Made by a program: the position numbers and the translations under genes
From: Prochlorococcus sp. AG-347-J14
Lineage (GTDB): Bacteria > Cyanobacteriota > Cyanobacteriia > PCC-6307 > Cyanobiaceae
Length of the DNA stretch: 64,000 nt
Reading direction: 5' to 3'
Assembly: GCA_003281505.1 (NCBI GenBank)
Contig: QCBU01000003.1
Location: 1-64,000, forward strand
The notes under the pieces: generated by a model
The model's input: only the letters and a program-made list of their open reading frames with translations
Database searches by the model: none
What the model was told of the DNA's origin: nothing
Shown here: piece after piece, positions 34,662-43,060 of the stretch
Layout of the letters: each line of letters starts with the position of its first letter
Numbering within the stretch: position 1 is the stretch's first letter

Positions 34662-34874
34662 ATGATGCAATTTGATCACTTTAATTCCAACCAAGATGAT
34701 AGCCTCATGTCAATAGAAGATTTAAGAGACTTACGTCTTCGACAAAAGAAAATTGAAAGTGATAAGAAAGCTAGAAAATATATCCTGGAGATAAATCAAA
34801 GATATAGAAAAATGAATTCCCGCAAAAGTAATAACATTTTATGGAGTATGAACCCTTTTAAGAAGGCCGCTTAA
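34662..34874 (+). CDS. small charged protein
   Basis: 70 residues: MMQFDHFNSNQDDSLMSIED, then LRDLRLRQKKIESDKKARKYILEINQRYRKM and a basic end WSMNPFKKAA. Helical, very basic in the centre. The hairpin 90 bases downstream supports it as the end of a transcript. Confidence 0.6.
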   Translation: MMQFDHFNSNQDDSLMSIEDLRDLRLRQKKIESDKKARKYILEINQRYRKMNSRKSNNILWSMNPFKKAA

Positions 34875-34964
34875 ATTGTTAATCTAGATTTTGATAATTT
34901 GTTTAAATTTGCATCTTTCAGAGTAAAATTTTGAAGGTGTTTCTTTGGAAGAGTTTCACCAAGA

Positions 34965-34984
34965 GGGGCTATTTTTAGCCCCTT
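34965..34984 (+). terminator. hairpin downstream of the 34662 gene
   Basis: AGGGGCTA (34965-34972) - TTTT - TAGCCCCT (34977-34984), a perfect 8-bp stem, followed by TCTAAG rather than a strong T run. Likely a terminator with a weak tail. A GGGGCTA/TAGCCCC hairpin type recurs at 48.6 and 49.2 kb. Confidence 0.6.
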
Positions 34985-35174
34985 CTAAGTTGAATTGTTT
35001 ATTTTATGAAGTTAATCTTCAAACAAAAAGTAATTTTATTTAATTATCAAGTCTTGGTTAAATCGCTTAATCCAAACTCAAACATATCTTTTGTTATTAA
35101 TTAACTAAAAATATATCTTCCTTTAACTTCCTTCAACAAAAAATTATTGGATAATTAATTTTTTTTTATAAATC

Positions 35175-36785
35175 GTGATGAACTTAAAAGAAGACAACTT
35201 AATTATCAATAAGAGGTTGATACTTTTTTTAATATTGATTCTTCTTTTAGTTTCTTTTTGTTCAATATTTTTTAACGAAAATCATAGTTTAACAGCACAT
35301 GATGAGTCCCTTTATGCTAACAGAGCAAAGTTAATAATAAATTCTAATAATTGGTTTACGCCTTTTGAAAAAGCTCATCATAAAACTATCGGTTCATATT
35401 GGTTAATCGCCTTAAGTTTTAAAATATTTGGAATAAGTGAGTTTTCAGCAAGATTGCCAAGTTATATTTTTTCAATTCTTTCTTCATTTATATTATTCAA
35501 AATAATAAAAAATATAGGTAATTTAGAAATAGGAATAATATCCATTTTCACATTATCTTCATCATTTATTTGGTTCAGTTATGGTAAATATTGTAGTCCT
35601 GATACACTTTATATATTTTTAAACTTATCAAGTATTTTATTTTTACTAAAAATAAATAAATTTTTAGAAGAAAATAATAAAAATAAATATTTTTTTATAA
35701 GTGGTTTATTTCTCTCACTTCCATTTTTCATAAGAAGCTATTTACAATTGCTGCCTTTAGTAAGCCTATTTCCGTTCATTTTATTGAAATTTAAAAAAAT
35801 TAAATATAAAAATACTAGATATTTTATTATCGGATTTTTTGTTGGTTTAATACCTCTAATAATTTCTTACTACATTTCTTATCGCACATATGGAGTTGAT
35901 TCATTTATAAAACCATACATGCTGTTGCAGGGGAAAACATTGAACGAAAATAACATTTTTGCAGGATTTTTGTTTTATCCTCGTAATATAATTTTATTAT
36001 GTACACCTTTCTTTATTTTTTTAATTAATGGAACTAGATATATTCTAAAAAATAAATCTAGAGAAATTCAAATTTTATTAGTTTTTACTCCTCTTATAAA
36101 TATAGTTATTTTGATGCTAACAGCTTCAAAATATTCTCATTATGGATTATTTACTATTCCTTTATTGGCCTCAAATGCCTCTTTTGGAATTTATGAATCA
36201 TTTAAAAATAAATCTAAGGGATCAAAATTGTCATTAAGAATATTTGGAGGATTAATATTATTATTAAGTACCTTAATTTTAATAGGTTCAATATTAAACT
36301 TTCATTCAAATTTCCTTAACCAATTTAACTTAATTGAAGAATGCATAATAATTGCTTTTACATTAATATTAACAACGCTTTCTTTCAAAATTTTGTATAA
36401 AACTAATTCAAAATTTTTAAATCTAGATATTATTTTATCAATATTTTTCATCCAAATTTTTATACTAAATTTATTTTTTACTAATGGCATAATTGGAAAT
36501 CCTAATAATGAAATAAAAGATTTTATTTATCAGCCTGATATCAAAAAAATAATAAAAGATAAACAAATATACCTTATAGGTGAATTAGAAGATAAAAAAT
36601 TAAATTTATTAAAATTTTATCTTCCAAAGTATAAAGTAATTAAAAATAAGCAAATCTATAAAATAGAGCAACCCATTTATGGATTTATAAGTGACAAAGA
36701 TATGGATAAATTTAAAGATTCAATTAAACCTAAGTTTATAAAGTTGAAAGAATTCAAAGATATTAATCTTGTAAAAATTAAATAG
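35175..36785 (+). CDS. ArnT/PMT-like membrane glycosyltransferase (GT39/GT83 type)
   Basis: 536 residues, about 10-12 membrane helices. The N-terminal extracytoplasmic loop has the catalytic-type acid pair in LTAHDESLYANRAKLIINSNNWFTPFEKAHHKTIGSYWLIALSFKIFGISEFSARLPS, the pattern of polyprenyl-phosphate-sugar transferases (4-amino-arabinose or mannosyl transferases). A small soluble C-terminal domain follows (DKQIYLIGELEDKKLNLLKFYLP). Acceptor unknown; cell-envelope glycan or lipid is likely. Confidence 0.85.
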   Translation: MMNLKEDNLIINKRLILFLILILLLVSFCSIFFNENHSLTAHDESLYANRAKLIINSNNWFTPFEKAHHKTIGSYWLIALSFKIFGISEFSARLPSYIFSILSSFILFKIIKNIGNLEIGIISIFTLSSSFIWFSYGKYCSPDTLYIFLNLSSILFLLKINKFLEENNKNKYFFISGLFLSLPFFIRSYLQLLPLVSLFPFILLKFKKIKYKNTRYFIIGFFVGLIPLIISYYISYRTYGVDSFIKPYMLLQGKTLNENNIFAGFLFYPRNIILLCTPFFIFLINGTRYILKNKSREIQILLVFTPLINIVILMLTASKYSHYGLFTIPLLASNASFGIYESFKNKSKGSKLSLRIFGGLILLLSTLILIGSILNFHSNFLNQFNLIEECIIIAFTLILTTLSFKILYKTNSKFLNLDIILSIFFIQIFILNLFFTNGIIGNPNNEIKDFIYQPDIKKIIKDKQIYLIGELEDKKLNLLKFYLPKYKVIKNKQIYKIEQPIYGFISDKDMDKFKDSIKPKFIKLKEFKDINLVKIK

Positions 36786-36996
36786 AAGATTTTGTTTTCT
36801 ATAAAAATTTTTTCGAATTCCTAGAATGTTACTAAACATATAGATTAATCTATAGAATATGTCTTCAAAAATAATATAAGCTTCATCATCGATAATAATG
36901 GCTCAATCCAAGCTTTATTGGGTTAATATTTGGTAAATTTCGATGCTGAATATTTGATTTGTGCTGCTAGTATTAATCGACTACATTAATGAATAA

Positions 36997-37152
36997 ATGA
37001 ATTCTGCAATTTCAAAAGTTTCAAATTTTAAAATTAATAGACTTTCCAAAATAGCTATTACTCTAACATCATCAACTTTCTTCTTATATACATTGGGTCA
37101 AGCACCAATTTTTAAAAATATAATTGCAGGTGCCTTCTCTTGTCCAGGCTAA
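36997..37152 (+). CDS. small membrane protein with terminal FSCPG
   Basis: 51 residues: MNSAISKVSNFKINRLSKIA, helix ITLTSSTFFLYTLGQAPIF, then KNIIAGAFSCPG. One helix; the cysteine three from the end is unusual. No family recognised. Confidence 0.5.
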   Translation: MNSAISKVSNFKINRLSKIAITLTSSTFFLYTLGQAPIFKNIIAGAFSCPG

Positions 37153-37200
37153 ATAAAGTAATACTTTTTTTAGAGAAGCTAAAAAGTTAAAATAGACAGT

Positions 37201-37245
37201 GATTGAAAGTCGATCTAAACTTAAATGGATAAACTTCTCTTTATT
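37201..37245. repeat. outlying copy of the GATTGA-AGTCGATCTAAAC block
   Basis: GATTGAAAGTCGATCTAAAC followed by TTAAATGGATAAACTTCTC matches the block downstream of repeat A at 55864 (GATTGACAGTCGATCTAAAC, then TTAGAGGGATAAAACCCTC), with a degenerate hairpin. No EVE-like start or inverted-arm core accompanies it here. Confidence 0.6.
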
Positions 37246-37418
37246 TAATGTTTAATATATTTATTGCTGAAAAAATAATGACTCTTCTTATTTCCCTTTT
37301 CAGCTGATGAATATTTCCCCTCACCTATTAATTGATACTGTGATATTAAGCACTGCCCTTACGATAACTTTCTATTAAGAGCAAAAGGTAATGCTTCCAG
37401 AAAAGAAAAAGAAAATAA

Positions 37419-37559
37419 ATGATTACTAAAGAAGAAGAAAAAGAATTTAAAAAACCTAAATTATATAGATTTTGGAACTTTCTAATTTATGGAAGTTGCA
37501 TTGCTATTGGAGTTTTCTTAGTTTATTTATATGCTGCTTATATCTTCATAAACAAATGA
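37419..37559 (+). CDS. small one-helix membrane protein
   Basis: 46 residues: charged MITKEEEKEFKKPKLYRFWN, then helix FLIYGSCIAIGVFLVYLYAA and YIFINK. Its TGA overlaps the ATG of the next gene (ATGA), giving a coupled two-gene unit of membrane micropeptides. Confidence 0.6.
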   Translation: MITKEEEKEFKKPKLYRFWNFLIYGSCIAIGVFLVYLYAAYIFINK

Positions 37560-37651
37560 CATACATGTACGGGATAGCTATTACTTATGGGGTTGTGAGT
37601 CTTTTATTGCTTGGTGGGTTTGCATACTTTACTTTTAAAACGAAACGCTAA
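37556..37651 (+). CDS. small one-helix membrane protein
   Basis: 31 residues: MTYMYGIAITYGVVSLLLLG then GFAYFTFKTKR. Coupled by ATGA overlap to the 37419 gene and followed closely by the 37657 gene. Build resembles low-mass photosynthetic or NDH subunits; not identified. Confidence 0.55.
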   Translation: MTYMYGIAITYGVVSLLLLGGFAYFTFKTKR

Positions 37652-37656
37652 TTTTT

Positions 37657-37785
37657 ATGTCATCTTCAATGAAAGATTTCTTAGATAAATTTTTTGATTT
37701 ATGTAGAGAATATCAACAAGAAATTCCACCTCAGAAGATGGCTGAGATTTTAAGAGAATATGCAGATAGATTAGATGAATTATAG
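37657..37785 (+). CDS. small acidic helical protein
   Basis: 42 residues: MSSSMKDFLDKFFDLCREYQ, then QEIPPQKMAEILREYADRLDEL. Two amphipathic helices around a proline turn. Third gene of the 37419-37785 cluster; soluble, possibly a partner of its membrane neighbours. Confidence 0.6.
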   Translation: MSSSMKDFLDKFFDLCREYQQEIPPQKMAEILREYADRLDEL

Positions 37786-37912
37786 CTACTAGCAGACGTA
37801 AGAAGGTATTAAGAGAATATAAGTTCTAAGCAAAATTTATGCAAATTTTTTTAAATTTAAAATAAATTTTTTGAAGATATTTTCCTTGCAATTATTTATA
37901 ATTTGAGATTTT

Positions 37913-38173
37913 TTGTTGATCCTTAATCCGTACAATTTTGTTCCTCTAACCGCACACATACAACTTGAAATTTACCATTCAAATGAATTAGAACGTAGGT
38001 GTAGTCAAAAGGTAAGTCTTATGGCACTAAATGATACATTTACTATCCAAGAGGTTAATTTGGATAAAAAAAACCTTTCATTTTCCAATAAATTCAAAGA
38101 AATTGAAGCTTATTGGAATAACGAATGTGCAGAACATCCGAGTAATAACCATTGCAAGTTTTTTTGTGATTAA
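37913..38173 (+). CDS. CP12-like small redox peptide, with N-terminal TAHI segment
   Basis: 86 residues from TTG 37913, or 50 from ATG 38021 (MALNDTFTIQEV), which has AAGGTAAG upstream. The C-terminus EAYWNNECAEHPSNNHCKFF has C-x8-C with a central proline, as in the C-terminal loop of CP12 (CxxxPxxxxC), the thioredoxin-controlled Calvin-cycle linker; a third Cys follows. The N-terminal part VPLTAHIQLEIYHSNELERR is collinear, without gaps, with DNA at 57367 that now carries stops. A sibling peptide is at 38376. CP12 relationship is inferred from motif only. Confidence 0.6.
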   Translation: MLILNPYNFVPLTAHIQLEIYHSNELERRCSQKVSLMALNDTFTIQEVNLDKKNLSFSNKFKEIEAYWNNECAEHPSNNHCKFFCD

Positions 38174-38258
38174 AACTTTAACTTTTAGGTATTCTTACGC
38201 TTGATTTTTACTTAATACCTGTACTAAAGAATAATCAGATAGAAAGGAGGCCAAGCAA

Positions 38259-38360
38259 ATGACTAATTTAGGTATAGAAATTTTATTTTGGACAATTTTA
38301 ATTTCTTATCTGGGATTAAGGTTTTCTCAAACTTGGAATGGATTCAAAAAACAGTATTAA
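38259..38360 (+). CDS. small one-helix membrane protein
   Basis: 33 residues behind a very strong ribosome-binding site (GAAAGGAGG): MTNLGIEILFWTILISYLGL then RFSQTWNGFKKQY. It sits between the two CP12-like genes and 15 bases before the second. The strong RBS makes it likely to be expressed. Confidence 0.65.
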   Translation: MTNLGIEILFWTILISYLGLRFSQTWNGFKKQY

Positions 38361-38375
38361 TTAGGAGAATAGAAA

Positions 38376-38522
38376 ATGAAACTACAAACTCAGTTCACGG
38401 TTCCAAACAAAGAATTCAAAGATCTTGATTATGCTAAGAAAGTAGATTTATTAGAAGAAACTTTAAATAAGGAATGTATAGATTATCCAAAACAAGAAGA
38501 TTGCTTGGTTTGTTGCAATTAA
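38376..38522 (+). CDS. CP12-like small redox peptide
   Basis: 48 residues behind TTAGGAG: MKLQTQFTVPNKEFKDLDYA leads to a C-terminus NKECIDYPKQEDCLVCCN. Same C-x8-C spacing with central proline as the peptide at 37913, followed by CLVCC instead of CKFFC. Paralogous pair, with extra cysteines not found in canonical CP12. May bind a Calvin-cycle or other enzyme under redox control (inference). Confidence 0.65.
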   Translation: MKLQTQFTVPNKEFKDLDYAKKVDLLEETLNKECIDYPKQEDCLVCCN

Positions 38523-38599
38523 AAATCAAAAAATAGCTGTTTTTTAAAAGTCAATAAGTTTTTGTATTTTGTAAATTTTCAAGAAAGGGAGTAAGCACT

Positions 38600-39118
38600 A
38601 TGGAATTAAGATTCTTCCCAATAAATGTTTTTAGAGAGACTCCAAAAGTCGTATTCTTCGATGCAGGAATAAATAATTCTAATGGTTCTGATGTTGTTAT
38701 CCATTCTGGGGAAGCTATATCTCCTCCAGATGATTTAAAAGATGAGCAATATTACGTTCACAATCATCAAATTGACCATAATTTAGTCATCACCGGGGAG
38801 AGGACATTTGTTTTAATAAATCCTTACTGGGATGAACCTCATCATGTGATTTATTTAAATAGATCTATGGGAGCATTAGAAATTCCTATAGGAACTTATC
38901 ACAGATCAATCTCAGGAAAAGAAGGTAGTATTGTTTTAAACCAAGCCAAAAGAGATAAATTTTTTGATCCTGCTAAAGAATTTATCCCTAAAAAATTAGA
39001 CAAAATTAATTTAATTAAGGCAAGAAAAAGTCCCCCTGTTTATTGGATTTCCAAAAATAACAAAATAAAAAGACTATTTTTTAATCCTCTAGAAAGAAAA
39101 GTTAAAACTCTTATTTGA
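38600..39118 (+). CDS. cupin-like hypothetical protein
   Basis: 172 residues. The centre reads as a beta-barrel: YYVHNHQIDHNLVITGERTFVLIN, then EPHHVIYLNRSMGALEIPIGTYHRSISGKEGSIVLNQA. Histidines are clustered (VHNHQIDHN, EPHH, YHRS) as in metal cupins such as sugar epimerase-like proteins. Not assigned to a named family. Two bases upstream of the LOG gene, so co-transcribed. Confidence 0.7.
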   Translation: MELRFFPINVFRETPKVVFFDAGINNSNGSDVVIHSGEAISPPDDLKDEQYYVHNHQIDHNLVITGERTFVLINPYWDEPHHVIYLNRSMGALEIPIGTYHRSISGKEGSIVLNQAKRDKFFDPAKEFIPKKLDKINLIKARKSPPVYWISKNNKIKRLFFNPLERKVKTLI

Positions 39119-39119
39119 A

Positions 39120-39974
39120 ATGAAAAAACATGTATCCCCTAAAAATAATTTAAAAAACCTGAATTTAATTATTAATTCTGATACTTATAAATTGGCTCAC
39201 GAAGATATTGGTCTACTTAGCCGAAATGAAATGCGTGGAGTCAGAATGCTTCTTGAAATTACTAAACCAAATTTAATCCTTGAAGAAAATAAAATTCTTT
39301 CAACCATAATTATTTTTGGAGGCGCAAGCATTACAGAAAAATCAAATACAAAAAAGAGAATTGAAAATATAGAAGAGTTAATTAAAAAAAATCCTAAATC
39401 GATACTTCTAAAACGAAATTTAAATAGATTAGAAAATTTGCTTCTAATGAGTCATTACTATCAATCCGCAAGGGAGTTTTCTAAACTTGCTTCAATTAGT
39501 AATCAAAATAAAAACTGTAATTCTCACGTTATTGTGACAGGTGGTGGGCCTGGAATTATGGAAGCTGCTAATAGAGGTGCATTTGAAGCAAATTGTAAAT
39601 CTATAGGGTTAAATATCAGTCTCCCTAATGAACAAATCCCAAATGCTTTTATAACTCCAGGTCTTTGCTTTAAGTTTAATTATTTTGCATTAAGAAAGAT
39701 CCATTTTGTCATGCGATCAGTAGCTGCTGTATTTTTTCCTGGAGGTTTTGGAACATTAGATGAATTATTTGAACTATTGACACTTTGTCAAACAGGAATA
39801 AAAACTAAAATCCCAATAATACTCTTTGGTAAAGAGTATTGGAATAAAGTAATTAACTTTGGTTATCTAGCTGATCTTGGATTGATTGAAGATAAACATT
39901 TAGATCTTTTCCAATATGTAGACACTGCATCAGAAGCATGGGAAATTATCAAATCATCAAAAATCTCAGATTAA
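39120..39974 (+). CDS. LOG family (TIGR00730) Rossmann-fold protein
   Basis: 284 residues. The LOG motifs are intact: VTGGGPGIMEAANRGAFEA and FFPGGFGTLDELFELLTLCQTG, with the F-N-Y-F-A-L-R-K-I catalytic-region Arg. Family members release cytokinin bases from ribotides or hydrolyse nucleoside monophosphates; often misnamed lysine decarboxylases. The ~70-residue N-terminal extension is typical of the longer bacterial forms. Forms a unit with the cupin-like gene. Confidence 0.92.
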   Translation: MKKHVSPKNNLKNLNLIINSDTYKLAHEDIGLLSRNEMRGVRMLLEITKPNLILEENKILSTIIIFGGASITEKSNTKKRIENIEELIKKNPKSILLKRNLNRLENLLLMSHYYQSAREFSKLASISNQNKNCNSHVIVTGGGPGIMEAANRGAFEANCKSIGLNISLPNEQIPNAFITPGLCFKFNYFALRKIHFVMRSVAAVFFPGGFGTLDELFELLTLCQTGIKTKIPIILFGKEYWNKVINFGYLADLGLIEDKHLDLFQYVDTASEAWEIIKSSKISD

Positions 39975-40001
39975 AACTAAGCTGTTTATTTTAAATAAAT
40001 G

Positions 40002-40325
40002 TTAATTAGTTAATTTATAATTTGTTTTAACTGTCTTTATTATTGAATCTTGTGGTTCTTCACTTGGGAAACAATTAATAATTCTATATTTTCCTCCTTT
40101 TTTATCAGTCTCAACAACTGTAAATTCAACGTATTTACCAATTCCATCTCTTAAATCCTTCACTTCAGTATTTATTATCTCTTCTTTATCATTTTCGATG
40201 ATGCGAGAATTACCTCCGCAACTTAATAAAGCGTTCTCCTCAGTGAGAAAAAAATCTCTGTCATTACTGCAAGAAGATATGAAAGATAAAGAGACAATTA
40301 TTAGAATAAAATTTTTCATAAACAA
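40002..40325 (-). CDS. putative lipoprotein
   Basis: 107 residues (105 from the second ATG at 40319). Signal peptide MKNFILIIVSLSFISSC with Cys at a lipobox-like position, then a soluble domain with a second cysteine in ALLSCGGNSRII and a third in RIINCFPSEEP. Not recognised. Confidence 0.65.
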   Translation of the reverse strand: MFMKNFILIIVSLSFISSCSNDRDFFLTEENALLSCGGNSRIIENDKEEIINTEVKDLRDGIGKYVEFTVVETDKKGGKYRIINCFPSEEPQDSIIKTVKTNYKLTN

Positions 40326-40437
40326 CTTTTTTGCTTAACTACATTATCAATAAGGCCTATTAAATAAAAATTTAAATACCTACCAAATTAAAAATTTAAT
40401 TAAATTAATAATATCAGTGCAATAAATAAGAATTATA

Positions 40438-41460
40438 TTAGAAAGAAATACCCGATGAATTTAGAAACTCTTTATAAATATTTTGCCAGTGTAAAATCCT
40501 TTGTTCAAGTCTATTAGGCGGACCAAGTTTAAAATTTTCCAGATAAGACTTATGAACTGATTCGACAATAACTTTATCTTCCTCAAGAAATTCCAATAGA
40601 CTTTTTTCCCAAATTTCTAAATCATTTTCACATAAAGAAGCAGAAGCTAATTTCATTTCAATAATACACTGATTAATATTTTTAGGAAGATAATTTATTA
40701 AAACAATCCCTTTACCAGGCCAAATTATTAGATGGGTCCATGGGAGTAATCCAAAGGTATATAGATGTCCTTTACTACTTAGAGGGGTAACAAGTAAATT
40801 ACAAAATTCACTGAAAAAATACCTATAGTTTTTAATTAGACCTTGTTCTTTATGTAAGGTATCTTTATGAGCTATTGCCACATGATAATCATCAAGTGTA
40901 TTGTCATGGGCAATTTTCCAATTACAATTTAAGGTATAAGAAAATTCAGAAAAAATACTGTAATTCATAATCCATTCATCATTACATTTTCTCCCAACAA
41001 GCTCAATTTGATCATTTATAGATATTGGTTTTTTGCTGAAATTAATCCAAATTAAAGGTCCATTTATTGAAGAGTTAACTTTTTCTAAAAAATAATCGCC
41101 TGTTTCTATTTTCGTATCAAAATCATACTTTAAAGGCAAGGTTTTAAGTTTTCCAAAACTATCAAAAGTCCAACCATGGTAAGGACAAAAAATACTTTTA
41201 GAAGGATTTAATTTTGTTTTTGGCAAACATAATTTTGACCCGCGGTGAGGGCATCTATTTTTAAAAACAGTTATTAAATTTTTTTCTGAACAAGAAATAA
41301 ATAATGATTGATTAAAAAATTTTTTTTCTAATATTTCCCCAGGTTTAATTTCTCCCAAAAAAATAAATGGGTGCCAATAATTTTTTGAATATTTATCTAA
41401 TTCAAGATCAAATATTTTTTGGTCGTTATAAAGCCAAGTAGGCAAAAAACTAGTTGACAT
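40438..41460 (-). CDS. Rieske [2Fe-2S] non-heme iron oxygenase
   Basis: 340 residues. Rieske cluster ligands C70-x-H72 and C92-x2-H95 (NRCPHRGSKL, FCPYHGWTFD). Catalytic domain ligand set around NTLDDYHVAIAHKDTLH (D190/D191, H193, H198). Similar in build to oxygenases that demethylate or hydroxylate small amines or aromatic rings. It is the last gene of the guanidine-type operon (3 bases after the ATPase gene), so its substrate may be a nitrogen compound, such as a substituted guanidine, that yields guanidine on oxidation (inference). Confidence 0.88.
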   Translation of the reverse strand: MSTSFLPTWLYNDQKIFDLELDKYSKNYWHPFIFLGEIKPGEILEKKFFNQSLFISCSEKNLITVFKNRCPHRGSKLCLPKTKLNPSKSIFCPYHGWTFDSFGKLKTLPLKYDFDTKIETGDYFLEKVNSSINGPLIWINFSKKPISINDQIELVGRKCNDEWIMNYSIFSEFSYTLNCNWKIAHDNTLDDYHVAIAHKDTLHKEQGLIKNYRYFFSEFCNLLVTPLSSKGHLYTFGLLPWTHLIIWPGKGIVLINYLPKNINQCIIEMKLASASLCENDLEIWEKSLLEFLEEDKVIVESVHKSYLENFKLGPPNRLEQRILHWQNIYKEFLNSSGISF

Positions 41461-41463
41461 TAT

Positions 41464-42225
41464 TTAAATTTTTTGGAGGCTTCTTAAAAAATCAGATAAT
41501 TCATAACGTAATTTTGAAAAATCCGAATCAAGTTTCAATTTATCTAAATCTCCTTTTTGAAGATCTACCTTAACTTCTTTTATGATTCTTCCAGGATTAG
41601 GGGCCAAAATACATATTTGCTGAGAGAGAGCTAATGCTTCTTCAATATCATGGGTTATAAGTAAAACTGTCAATGAAGTTTTTTTCCATAATTCATAGAG
41701 AAATTTCTGCATAGATTCTCTTATCTGTAAGTCCAATGCTCCAAAAGGTTCATCTAAAAGTAGAATTTTAGGGTTAGTCGCTAGAGCTCTTGCAATTGCA
41801 ATCCTTTGTTGCATTCCTCCAGATAATTCTTTCGGATACTTATTTCCAGAATCCTGAAGACCTACTACTTCTAATAAATAAGATGTCCTATATTTTATTT
41901 CTTTCAACTTGTAAGAATTTAAATTCATTCCAAATGCAATATTCTCAGATGCAGTGAGCCAAGGGAAAAGACTATATTTCTGAAAAACCATCCCTCTATC
42001 CAATCCTGGTCCACTAACTATTTTTCCATCTACTTTTACGTTCCCTTTAGATGGACTCTCAAGCCCAGCAATAATCCTCAATATAGTACTTTTGCCTGAT
42101 CCAGAGCTTCCAACAAGAGTCTTAAATTCGCCAGAACTTATTGAAAAGCTTATTCCATCAATTGCCTTTTTTCTATTTGAACCTTCCCCAAAATATTTTG
42201 AAATATTATTAACATCTAATTTCAT
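41464..42225 (-). CDS. ABC transporter ATP-binding protein (NrtD/SsuB type), probable guanidine uptake
   Basis: 253 residues. Walker A GSSGSGKSTILR, Q-loop MVFQKYSLFPW, signature LSGGMQQRIAIARAL, Walker B ILLLDEPFGALD, and H-loop LLITHDIEEAL. Belongs to the nitrate/sulfonate/taurine subfamily. Adjacent to permease and binding protein; the order matches sll1080-1082 of Synechocystis, a reported guanidine importer. Substrate assignment rests on this context. Confidence 0.92.
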   Translation of the reverse strand: MKLDVNNISKYFGEGSNRKKAIDGISFSISSGEFKTLVGSSGSGKSTILRIIAGLESPSKGNVKVDGKIVSGPGLDRGMVFQKYSLFPWLTASENIAFGMNLNSYKLKEIKYRTSYLLEVVGLQDSGNKYPKELSGGMQQRIAIARALATNPKILLLDEPFGALDLQIRESMQKFLYELWKKTSLTVLLITHDIEEALALSQQICILAPNPGRIIKEVKVDLQKGDLDKLKLDSDFSKLRYELSDFLRSLQKI

Positions 42226-43044
42226 TTAAACAGCCCATTTACATGTACGTCTAAGTAGCAATCTAAAACTCATATCCAAAGCAAATCCTATTAATCCAAG
42301 AACTATTAATTCAGCAAATATTTGATCTGTGCGAAAAAATCTTTGAGCCAGTTGAATCCTTTTACCTAAACCAACTTCTGCTGCAATTAACTCTGCAACA
42401 ATTACTAAATTCCATGAAGTTGCAATATTAATTCTTAAAGTATCAATAATACTTGGCAATGAATATCTGGCTATTACTCTGATCAATAAATCTTTTGTAT
42501 TACCTCCTAAAGTAAGCGTTGTTTCAATGAGTTCTTTGGGTACAAATTTTACTGAGTCCATAACCATCAAAACATTAAAGTAAACGGTACCAATGAAAAT
42601 TAAAGCGATTTTTGGAGCCTCTTCAATTCCTAAATAAATAATAAGCAAAGGGGAAAAAGCAGCGGCAGGCATATATCTAAGCATTGCAATTAATGGTTCA
42701 CATAATGCACAAAAAGAAGGGAATGAACCCATTAAAATTCCTAAAGGAATTGAAAAAATTGTTGCAATTATAAAACCAGCAAATACCCTGCCAGTACTTG
42801 CAAAAATATCTTCAAATAATATTCCACTTTCAGCCATATCCAAAAGAGAATAAAAGACCGCTAACGGTGATGGTAAAAACATTTCACTTACAAGTTTTAA
42901 TTGACAAACTAATGTCCAAATTAAAAGGGGAAGCGAAAGTGAGGCTATTTGAAGAAATATTTTATTTAATTTTTTCGGTTCACTACCAAATGAAAAGAGG
43001 GATAAAAAATATTTATCCCTCTTGATTAATTTCGAACTAATCAT
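42226..43044 (-). CDS. ABC transporter permease (NrtB/SsuC type), probable guanidine uptake
   Basis: 272 residues, about six helices. The BPD_transp_1 EAA loop is visible: PKELIETTLTLGGNTKDLLIRVIARYSLPSIIDTLRINIATSWNLVIVAELIAAEVGLG. A short basic N-terminus is followed by LPLLIWTLVCQL. The stop codon abuts the ATPase start at 42225. Confidence 0.92.
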   Translation of the reverse strand: MISSKLIKRDKYFLSLFSFGSEPKKLNKIFLQIASLSLPLLIWTLVCQLKLVSEMFLPSPLAVFYSLLDMAESGILFEDIFASTGRVFAGFIIATIFSIPLGILMGSFPSFCALCEPLIAMLRYMPAAAFSPLLIIYLGIEEAPKIALIFIGTVYFNVLMVMDSVKFVPKELIETTLTLGGNTKDLLIRVIARYSLPSIIDTLRINIATSWNLVIVAELIAAEVGLGKRIQLAQRFFRTDQIFAELIVLGLIGFALDMSFRLLLRRTCKWAV

Positions 43045-43060
43045 TTTAATTTTGTGTTAA

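Noticed and set aside
37307..37378. 23-residue frame MNISPHLLIDTVILSTALTI TFY
   Set aside because: Too short, no ribosome-binding site, no relative in the window.
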